A stretch of DNA of 12,315 nucleotides from ZC4RG20 sp964518995. Lineage in GTDB: Bacteria; Pseudomonadota; Gammaproteobacteria; Steroidobacterales; Rariloculaceae. Every line of letters begins with the position of its first letter. The stretch's first letter is position 1. Below the pieces are notes generated by a model that was not told the origin of the DNA, did not search any database, and was given only the letters and a program-made list of their open reading frames with translations. The DNA is taken from contig CAZFJU010000127.1 in NCBI GenBank assembly GCA_964518995.1, positions 1 through 12,315 on the forward strand. The letters run 5' to 3'. Shown one piece after another: positions 6,348 to 12,315 of the stretch. Position numbers and translations under genes: made by a program.

Positions 6348-9300
6348 GTGAGGACTCCGCGTCGCCCGATTCGCATCACGTCAGCTCGCTCCTTTTTCGC
6401 GCGGCCGAAGAGCCTGCAACGCACCGCCCTGTATGCGGCGATCTGCGCAGGCACCGGCGGCGTCACCGCGGTCGCTCATGGACAAACGTCGGAATCCGCG
6501 GCCGGCCCGATGGAAGAGGTCGTCATCACCGGCTCGCGAATCGTGCGACGGGATCTAAACGCGCCAAGCCCGATCTTGACCATCGAAAGCGATTCGTTCG
6601 AGCAGATCAGCACCGTGGGCGTCGAGGCGGTGCTCAACCAGTATCCGCAGTTCAACCCGGGCGCTACGCAGTTCAGCGCGAGCAACGTTCAGCCTAGCGC
6701 GAACAGCTCGCCGGGCGCCGCCACGCTGAATATGCGCGGCTTGGGAACCGAGCGAAGCCTCGTTTTGATCGACGGCCGCCGCGCGCAGCCGATCAATGCC
6801 GCGCTCAACGTCGATGTCAACATGATTCCGTCCGCGGCGATTGCCAACGTCGAGGTCATCAGCGGCGGCGCGGCGGCGACCTACGGCCCGGACGCGATGG
6901 CAGGCGTCGTCAACTTCATAATGAAACGCGACTTCGAAGGCGTGGAAATCAACTACCAAACCGGCTTCACCGACGCCGGTGACGGTGAGGAAAGCCGTTT
7001 CGACATTCTGGCCGGCGGTAACTTCGACGGCGACCGCGGTAATGCGATGTTCGGCCTCAGCTGGGCGGAGCGAAACGAAGCCTGGATGATGAACCGGGAT
7101 TTCTTCGTTCGCGGACACAACGATCCCGGCACGGCGACGAATTACCCGCGCATTAGTTTTCCGCAGTACACCCCCAGCACCACTAATCTGCCGTCCCAGG
7201 CCGCCGTTGACGCCGCATTCCCGGATCTGCCGCCCGGATCCCAATCGCAAACGACGAACTTCTACATCAATCACGACGGCAGCCTGTTCCGCAACACCGG
7301 CGCCATCGGCTACACCGGCCCCACCGACTTTCCGTACAAGATCCGCTCGCAAACCGGGAACATCGAGGAGGTCAGCCCCGCATCGTGGATATCGACGCCG
7401 CTCAAACGATATTCGCTGTTCGGCAGGGCGCTCTACCAAATCACCGACAACATCGCCGTGTTCGCGCAAGGCTCGGCCGTCAGCTCGGATGTCGACACCC
7501 TGCTCTACCCGACCACCATGTTGAACGTCGAAACGCCGCGGCAGCCCAACCATGAGCCGCCGGCCCTAAAGGCTCTGCTGGATTCCCGTGATGACCCCGA
7601 CGCAACGTGGGCCGTCGGCCGCGTGGCGTACTTCGTGCCGAACCGGTCGACGACGAACAAGACGAAGCTGTATGAGGTGATCACGGGCCTGGAAGGGACG
7701 ATTCCGAATAGCGACTGGACCTGGGAAGCCTTCACGTCCTTCGGCGAGACCACGCTGATCACCAATATGGTGAACTTCATCTGGACCGAGCGCTGGAACG
7801 AGCTCGTGGCGCAGCCCGATTTTGGCGCCGATTACGAGCTGTTTCCGCCCGGCGTCAACAGCCGCTCCTTCACATGCACCAGCGGGCTGCCGATCCTCGA
7901 GCCGTGGATACTGGATGCGAACGGCACGCCGCAGTATCTCAACGACTTCGAGCTGAGCCAGGACTGCCTCGATACGATCAATTCGCCGATGACCCAGAGG
8001 AACCTCGTCACGCAGCGAATCACCGAGGCCAACTTCCAGGGCAAGCTCGCCGATCTGCCGGCGGGTGAATTGCGCGCCGCGTTCGGCCTCAGCAATCGCG
8101 AGAACGAAAGCCGCTTCGAGCCCGATCAGCTCTACTATTCGGTCGTGCCCGCAGGCGGCAAGACCGATGTGACCGAAATCTACGCCGAGTTTCTCGTTCC
8201 GGTCGTGCCGCGCTTCGAGCTCGAGCTCGGCGCACGGTATTCCGACTTCGAAACGGGTGGCTTCTCCGTCGGCGCGCGCACTTATAAAGCGATGTTTAGC
8301 TGGAATCCGGTCGACACTATGCGCTTTCGCGGCGGCTATCAGCGCGCGAACCGTACCCCCAACGTATCGGAGCTATACAGCGGCGCGACCAGCAGCATCG
8401 TGACCTGGTCGCTCGGCGAGCCATGCCGCGCCGATTCCGAGCTCGACTGGGGCAACAATGCCGGCAACCCGAACCGGCAGCAGACGCAAGAACTTTGCCG
8501 GCAGCTGATTTACCGCGACGGCGGCATCCCGGGCGACAACGTCTTCGATAACGATCCCGACAACTTCCCGTTGGAGGGCGGCGCGTCGGCGAACGTCTAT
8601 TCACAGCGAGTAGAGGGCAACCCCGCATTGCGCCCGGAGCTGGCCGAGACGCTGACCTTCGGCTTGGTATGGCAATCGAACGGCCCCGACCTCACGATCG
8701 CCGTCGACTGGTACGACATCGATATCAAGGACACCATCGCGAGCCTCGGGTTCGTCACTGCGTATCAGCAGTGCTTCAACTTCGATGGGCTCAGCAACCC
8801 GACGTACTCGCCGGACAACGAGTTCTGTCGCACCATTCGCCGCAACCCCGAGACCGGCCTGGCGTCGTTCGTCCAAGCGCTGTACTACAACCTCGGCACG
8901 CGCTCGACTGCCGGCATCGACCTCGATCTGACCTGGCAGCGGCCGCTGGCGGACGGTACGTTCGGCATCCGCAGCTCGCTCAACCATTTGTTGACGTGGA
9001 AGTCGCTCGAAGTGCCGGGCTCGCCGGAGTACGAATACGCGGGCACGCTCGCGCAGGGTGGTCTCTATGATTGGCAGGCCTACACAACGCTTTCTTGGCG
9101 CAGAGATCGCCTGAGCATCGGGCTCAACTGGCGTCATCTACCGCAGATCCATCACTCGGACTATGCGACCAACCCCGATTCGCGCATCCGGGACACCAAG
9201 GCGTACGACATCTTCAACGTCAATGGTCAATGGCGGTTCAACGAGACGTTGCGGCTCCGCGCCGGCATCGACAACCTGCTCGACAAGGATCCGCCGATCG

Positions 9301-9404
9301 TCGGCTTCAACCCGGGCGTAGACAATGCGAGCGCGAGCACTAATCCCGCGCGCTACGACGTGCTCGGTCGCCGTTACTTTGTCGGCATTGGGCTCGAGTT
9401 CTAG
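6348..9404 (+). CDS. Large TonB-dependent outer-membrane receptor (complete)
   Basis: This is an energised outer-membrane transporter with a plug and a 22-strand type barrel, 1018 residues. GTG at 6348 is chosen for its Shine-Dalgarno sequence. The N-terminus has a long basic signal peptide, probably ending near AVAHG-Q, followed by the TonB box region MEEVVITGSRI. Plug landmarks follow: LNMRGLGTERSLVLIDGRR, SGGAAATYGPDAMAGVVNF. The barrel ends in GRRYFVGIGLEF with terminal Phe. Three spaced Cys pairs (510/540, 693/717, 809/827) lie in loop-like regions and could form extracellular disulfides. Size and plug type match the large TBDRs of environmental proteobacteria that import peptides, glycans or other complex compounds; the substrate is not readable. 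The receptor starting at 10773 is a close paralogue in the N-terminal half, sharing the 16 residues TGSRIVRRDLNAPSPI. An oxygenase gene follows 91 bases later on the same strand. Confidence 0.95.
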   Translation: MRTPRRPIRITSARSFFARPKSLQRTALYAAICAGTGGVTAVAHGQTSESAAGPMEEVVITGSRIVRRDLNAPSPILTIESDSFEQISTVGVEAVLNQYPQFNPGATQFSASNVQPSANSSPGAATLNMRGLGTERSLVLIDGRRAQPINAALNVDVNMIPSAAIANVEVISGGAAATYGPDAMAGVVNFIMKRDFEGVEINYQTGFTDAGDGEESRFDILAGGNFDGDRGNAMFGLSWAERNEAWMMNRDFFVRGHNDPGTATNYPRISFPQYTPSTTNLPSQAAVDAAFPDLPPGSQSQTTNFYINHDGSLFRNTGAIGYTGPTDFPYKIRSQTGNIEEVSPASWISTPLKRYSLFGRALYQITDNIAVFAQGSAVSSDVDTLLYPTTMLNVETPRQPNHEPPALKALLDSRDDPDATWAVGRVAYFVPNRSTTNKTKLYEVITGLEGTIPNSDWTWEAFTSFGETTLITNMVNFIWTERWNELVAQPDFGADYELFPPGVNSRSFTCTSGLPILEPWILDANGTPQYLNDFELSQDCLDTINSPMTQRNLVTQRITEANFQGKLADLPAGELRAAFGLSNRENESRFEPDQLYYSVVPAGGKTDVTEIYAEFLVPVVPRFELELGARYSDFETGGFSVGARTYKAMFSWNPVDTMRFRGGYQRANRTPNVSELYSGATSSIVTWSLGEPCRADSELDWGNNAGNPNRQQTQELCRQLIYRDGGIPGDNVFDNDPDNFPLEGGASANVYSQRVEGNPALRPELAETLTFGLVWQSNGPDLTIAVDWYDIDIKDTIASLGFVTAYQQCFNFDGLSNPTYSPDNEFCRTIRRNPETGLASFVQALYYNLGTRSTAGIDLDLTWQRPLADGTFGIRSSLNHLLTWKSLEVPGSPEYEYAGTLAQGGLYDWQAYTTLSWRRDRLSIGLNWRHLPQIHHSDYATNPDSRIRDTKAYDIFNVNGQWRFNETLRLRAGIDNLLDKDPPIVGFNPGVDNASASTNPARYDVLGRRYFVGIGLEF

Positions 9405-9416
9405 CGCGGCAGCGCT
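9403..9416 (+). terminator. Short stem-loop at the receptor stop codon, weak candidate
   Basis: AGCGC-GGCA-GCGCT forms a perfect 5-bp stem with a 4-base loop, overlapping the TAG stop at 9402. A CCCTTT run follows a few bases later, but there is no proper U tract. It may attenuate transcription before the oxygenase gene or be chance. Confidence 0.2.
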
Positions 9417-9495
9417 CGACCCTTTCTATCGGCGCCACTATCCTGCCAAACTTCGGTCCCGTCGGTACCATGGTCGAGAGAGGTTGGATGGCGTC

Positions 9496-10575
9496 ATGCA
9501 CATGAAGCAACCTTCACCGGAGGTGATAAGGGCCCGGGAACTCGATGCAGACGGGCGACACGACGACGCCATCAACGAGCTCGCGGCCGCGGCGCAGCGC
9601 AATGATGTCGAAGCGACCACCGAGCTTGCGAAACGCATCATCGTCGGCGACCGGGCGCCGCGGCTATCGCGTCAAGGGATCGGCCTCCTCCAGGATGCCG
9701 TCAAGCTCGGCGGCGCCGAGGCCGCGGACCGGCTCGCGGTCATCGTCGCCGCCGGCGTGCTCGGGCCGCCGGACTGGCGGGCGGCACTTGCCCTGCTCGT
9801 GTTCGCCGCGGAGCGAGGCTGGGAGCCGGCGCGCGGCCAGCTCGAGGTTCTAGCGGCGGCTTCGGCCAGCGCCGAAAGCCGAGCCGCCGCGGCGCCGTCC
9901 GGCAAAGTGCGCGCGCCAAGCGCGATCGCAGCGGATATCGATCTACTCAAGCTCCTCGTTCCGGACAGCGGATCGGTGCTCCATCAAGATCCGCAGATCC
10001 GTGCGTTCCGTTCCTTCCTGAGCCCGTCCGCATGCGATTGGCTGATCGGCCGATCGCGCGGCAGGCTCCAGCGCGCGCTCGTATACGACGTCGTCAAGCA
10101 GAAGGATTTCGCGGACGACTCGCGCACGAACTCGGCAGCGGTTTTCAACCGCATGGAAGCCGATCTCGTGCAACTCATGGTACAGGCGCGAATCTCCGCC
10201 GTTTGCGGCCAACCGGTCAACCATATGGAAGCCCCGACCGTGCTGCGCTACGCCGTCGGCGAGGAAATCCGCAACCATTACGACTTCGTCGATCCGGCGC
10301 AGCCCGGTTACGCCGAAGAGATTCGTCGCGCCGGTTACCGCATCTACACGTTTCTCGTCTACTTGAACGCCGACTACGATGGCGGTGAGACCGTGTTCCC
10401 GAAGCTCGGCCTCAGCCATACCGGGACGCAGGGGTCGGGCTTGCTGTTCGTCAATACTCTCGTTGACGGGCAGGCCGACAGGCGCACCCTGCACGCCGGC
10501 CGCCCGCCGGCCCGCGGGGAGAAGTGGGTCTTTTCGCAGTTCGTCCGCAATCGACCGGAACCCATGTCCGGATAA
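9496..10575 (+). CDS. Prolyl 4-hydroxylase-like 2-oxoglutarate/Fe(II) dioxygenase with N-terminal Sel1-like repeats
   Basis: Predicted non-haem iron oxygenase that hydroxylates a substrate while decarboxylating 2-oxoglutarate; 359 residues, no signal peptide, so cytoplasmic. ATG at 9496 follows AGAGAGG (9477-9483) at 12 bases. An upstream ATG at 9325 is in frame but lies inside the receptor gene. Residues about 8-130 are Ala-rich helices with Sel1/TPR-like spacing (ARELDADGRHDDAINELAAAA; LLQDAVKLGGAEAADRLAV; ALLVFAAERGWEPARGQL), a likely protein-binding part. A short Ala/Ser linker leads to the catalytic domain from about 155. This has the iron ligands H261-x-D263 (NHYDFVDP) and H333 (TLHAGRP), and K343 (GEKWVFSQFVR) in the place where prolyl 4-hydroxylases bind 2-oxoglutarate. 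FADDSRTNSAAVF resembles the substrate-loop 'RTSSG' segment, and LNADYDGGETVFP is typical of the family. All catalytic residues are present. It sits between two paralogous receptors, so its substrate may be what they import, or a peptide made nearby. Confidence 0.93.
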   Translation: MHMKQPSPEVIRARELDADGRHDDAINELAAAAQRNDVEATTELAKRIIVGDRAPRLSRQGIGLLQDAVKLGGAEAADRLAVIVAAGVLGPPDWRAALALLVFAAERGWEPARGQLEVLAAASASAESRAAAAPSGKVRAPSAIAADIDLLKLLVPDSGSVLHQDPQIRAFRSFLSPSACDWLIGRSRGRLQRALVYDVVKQKDFADDSRTNSAAVFNRMEADLVQLMVQARISAVCGQPVNHMEAPTVLRYAVGEEIRNHYDFVDPAQPGYAEEIRRAGYRIYTFLVYLNADYDGGETVFPKLGLSHTGTQGSGLLFVNTLVDGQADRRTLHAGRPPARGEKWVFSQFVRNRPEPMSG

Positions 10576-10628
10576 CGCTCGCGGCCGCAGCGGCGCCTCT
10601 CTTCGATTGCGACTCGATACGGCCCGTT

Positions 10629-10658
10629 GCCGGCGCCGACTCTTGCAACGACGCCGGC
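10629..10658 (+). repeat. Inverted repeat downstream of the oxygenase gene
   Basis: GCCGGCG (10629-10635) and CGCCGGC (10652-10658) can form a 7-bp GC stem with a 16-base loop. GTTGC (10626-10630) and GCAAC (10645-10649) allow an alternative fold. It is 53 bases after the oxygenase stop and 115 before the next receptor start. No T tract follows, so termination is uncertain; a structured leader of the next gene is also possible. Confidence 0.3.
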
Positions 10659-10756
10659 TCGGGCACAGACTACGCGATGCGCGCGCAACGCTGTGGCAAA
10701 AAGACAACACTCTTGCCGGCCCGTTGAGGCCGTGGCGCATCGGAAACCAACGACCT

Positions 10757-10762
10757 GGGAGG
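10757..10762 (+). promoter_or_regulatory. Shine-Dalgarno sequence of the second large TBDR
   Basis: GGGAGG lies 10 bases before ATG at 10773 and supports that start. Its surroundings (CCTGGGAGG) resemble the leader of the paralogous receptor gene at 6348. Confidence 0.65.
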
Positions 10763-10772
10763 TCCTGTCCAG

Positions 10773-12315
10773 ATGGCAAATTCATCACGGGCGACGAGTA
10801 GTCGCGCCAAGTTCACGGTGCTCGCATCGTCGATTTCAGCGGTACTGGGGATGGGAGGGACATACTCCACGGTGGCGCACGGTCAAGACTCCGTGGAGGA
10901 AGTGGTCGTCACGGGCTCACGAATCGTACGCCGAGACCTGAACGCGCCGAGCCCGATCATGACGGTCGACAGCCAGCGGCTCGAGAACTCGAGCACGCTC
11001 AGCGTCGAGACCATCCTGAACCAGATGCCTCAGTTCACGCCCGCGCAAAGCCAGTTCAGCGCGCAAGGCGAGATTCAGACGTCGCCGACTGCGTCACTCG
11101 GCATCGGCACTGTTAACCTCCGTGGTGTCAGCACGAACCGAACGCTCGTGCTCATCGACGGACGGCGGGCGCAGCCGGCGAACGCCTCCCTCGTGGTCGA
11201 TCTCAACACCATTCCGTCTGCGGCGATCGAGCGCATCGAAACCATCACGGGCGGTGCGTCGGCGGTATACGGCGCCGACGCATTGGCGGGTGTCGTCAAC
11301 TTCGTGCTGCGGGATAACTACGAAGGTGTTTCGTTTGACGTGCAGCGTGGCTTCACCGAGGCGGGCGATGGGGAAGAGACGCGCTTCTCGACCCTGCTCG
11401 GCCTAAACTCGAGCAGCGGCGACGCCAATATGCTGCTCGGCGTGGAGTGGTACGAGCGCGAAGCGTCCTTCCAGAAGAACCGCGATTTTTACACGAACGG
11501 GTGGTACGACCCGACCAACATCGCCGGCACGTTCTTCCCTTCCATCCCAGGTTACCAGACGACTGCCGCCAACCGGCCAACGCAGGCGGCGATGGATGCG
11601 CTGTTTCCGCAGTTTGCTCCCGGCACGGTCGACGTGACGACCAATCCGGTCATCTACTTCAATCCAGACGGCTCGGCGTGGACGCGAAACGCTAACCGCG
11701 CGCTCGGCTTCGACGATTCGATGCTCGGCCGGCCGGACGTCGGCGATGGTTACTACGGCCTGATCCGCCAGGGCGACAGGATCGAGCAGATCTACATGGA
11801 CGGTGCGCTCTCCTCCCCGCTCGAGCGCAGGTCCGCGTTCGGCAAAGCGCATGTCGACATCAATGATCACTTTCGCGCCTTCGTGCAGGCCAACTATAGC
11901 CGCTCGGAAGTGAGCACCTTCTCGGCCGGCCCGCCGCCAGCGGTCGGCGCCGCCTGGGGCGGCAGCATCCCCAATGATCCCGACGCGCCCAACACGCGAA
12001 TCCCCGCCGGGCTGCAGTCTCTGCTCGACTCGCGGCAGCTGCTCGACCCTGACAGCGATCCGCAGAACCCCGTGTATCTTCCTCCGGGCTCTGGGGCAGA
12101 CCAGAACTGGCAGCTGAACCGCGGTCTCGATTTCCTCGGCCAGTTCGGCCCAACCAACAGCAGCGACGTCTACCAGATCATGGCGGGCGTCGAAGGTTCG
12201 CTTCCGAACCGCGACTGGACGTGGGAAGCCTACTATTCGAGCGGCAAGACCGACGCGACGAATATCTACTACGGCTTGCCGTCGCTGCAGCGCTGGCTGG
12301 CGCTGGTCGGCTCGC
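10773..12315 (+). CDS. Large TonB-dependent outer-membrane receptor, N-terminal part (3' end outside window)
   Basis: Outer-membrane transporter, paralogue of the receptor at 6348. From ATG at 10773 the frame stays open for 514 codons to the right edge; the barrel end and stop codon are missing. The signal peptide (MANSSRATSSRAKFTVLASS, then a hydrophobic run) probably ends near TVAHG-Q. The TonB box region VEEVVVTGSRI follows immediately. The plug contains VNLRGVSTNRTLVLIDGRR and TGGASAVYGADALAGVVNF, which is the classical form. The barrel starts at about residue 190, with NYEGVSFDVQRGFTEAGDGE. Many landmarks match the first receptor in order, including TGSRIVRRDLNAPSPI, SAAIE/SAAIA, EAGDGEETRF/DAGDGEESRF and NRDFY/NRDFF. 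The insert regions between strands differ, which suggests duplication followed by change in ligand specificity. It lies 197 bases downstream of the oxygenase gene; operon membership is uncertain because of the gap. Confidence 0.94.
   Translation, partial: MANSSRATSSRAKFTVLASSISAVLGMGGTYSTVAHGQDSVEEVVVTGSRIVRRDLNAPSPIMTVDSQRLENSSTLSVETILNQMPQFTPAQSQFSAQGEIQTSPTASLGIGTVNLRGVSTNRTLVLIDGRRAQPANASLVVDLNTIPSAAIERIETITGGASAVYGADALAGVVNFVLRDNYEGVSFDVQRGFTEAGDGEETRFSTLLGLNSSSGDANMLLGVEWYEREASFQKNRDFYTNGWYDPTNIAGTFFPSIPGYQTTAANRPTQAAMDALFPQFAPGTVDVTTNPVIYFNPDGSAWTRNANRALGFDDSMLGRPDVGDGYYGLIRQGDRIEQIYMDGALSSPLERRSAFGKAHVDINDHFRAFVQANYSRSEVSTFSAGPPPAVGAAWGGSIPNDPDAPNTRIPAGLQSLLDSRQLLDPDSDPQNPVYLPPGSGADQNWQLNRGLDFLGQFGPTNSSDVYQIMAGVEGSLPNRDWTWEAYYSSGKTDATNIYYGLPSLQRWLALVGS

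Noticed and set aside
6555..7553. Minus-strand open frame of about 330 codons inside the first large receptor
   Set aside because: It is a shadow of the receptor's coding frame, rich in Arg/Ala/Val with no recognisable fold or ribosome binding site.
9325..9495. Upstream start of the oxygenase inside the receptor gene
   Set aside because: It would overlap the receptor by 80 bases and add a low-complexity segment. ATG at 9496 has a ribosome binding site nearby and begins the helical repeats.
9943..10788. Minus-strand open frame of about 280 codons opposite the oxygenase
   Set aside because: The plus strand encodes the complete iron-binding motif set, and the antisense product shows no family features.
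1..12315. CRISPR arrays, tRNA/rRNA genes, insertion sequences, phage or plasmid genes
   Set aside because: Reading through the window showed no regularly spaced repeats, no cloverleaf or rRNA-like sequence, and no transposase, integrase or terminal inverted repeats.

Overview
The window is GC-rich, densely coding bacterial chromosome. Three outer-membrane TonB-dependent receptors (TBDRs), an outer-membrane-type lipoprotein, GTG starts and strong G/C third-position bias point to a Gram-negative proteobacterium. Large plug-containing TBDRs of the kind seen here are typical of environmental gamma- and alphaproteobacteria (for example the Steroidobacter/Xanthomonas and Sphingomonas/Caulobacter groups). 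The sequence alone does not fix the taxon. No rRNA, tRNA, CRISPR array, insertion sequence or phage gene was recognised.

Layout. (1) Positions 1-2671, plus strand: the C-terminal part of a BtuB-like TBDR, then after 17 bases a lipoprotein made of seven repeats of about 51 residues, probably a seven-bladed beta-propeller. They look like a two-gene uptake unit. (2) Positions 2684-4219, minus strand: a MurJ/MviN-like flippase that converges on the lipoprotein gene with 12 bases between stop codons. Three arginines considered essential in E. coli MurJ are replaced. (3) Positions 4220-4817: a 598-base gap with no convincing gene, between divergently transcribed genes. (4) Positions 4818-6044, plus strand: a divergent ribose-phosphate pyrophosphokinase (PRPP synthetase) homologue. 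(5) Positions 6348-12315, plus strand: a complete TBDR of 1018 residues, a Sel1-like/prolyl-4-hydroxylase-like 2-oxoglutarate Fe(II) oxygenase, and the first 514 codons of a second TBDR paralogous to the first, which runs off the window.

How the genes may work together. Two separate envelope uptake modules flank two housekeeping-like but divergent genes. In the left module the lipoprotein may capture substrate for the BtuB-like receptor, in the way BtuG serves BtuB in Bacteroides; this is an analogy, not a shown homology. In the right module two sister receptors bracket an oxygenase, which suggests import and oxidative processing of related substrates, or modification of a receptor or peptide. 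The substrate cannot be read from the sequence. The best candidates for something new are the TBDR/propeller-lipoprotein pair, the TBDR-oxygenase-TBDR arrangement, the MurJ-like protein without its usual arginines and the altered PRPP synthetase.
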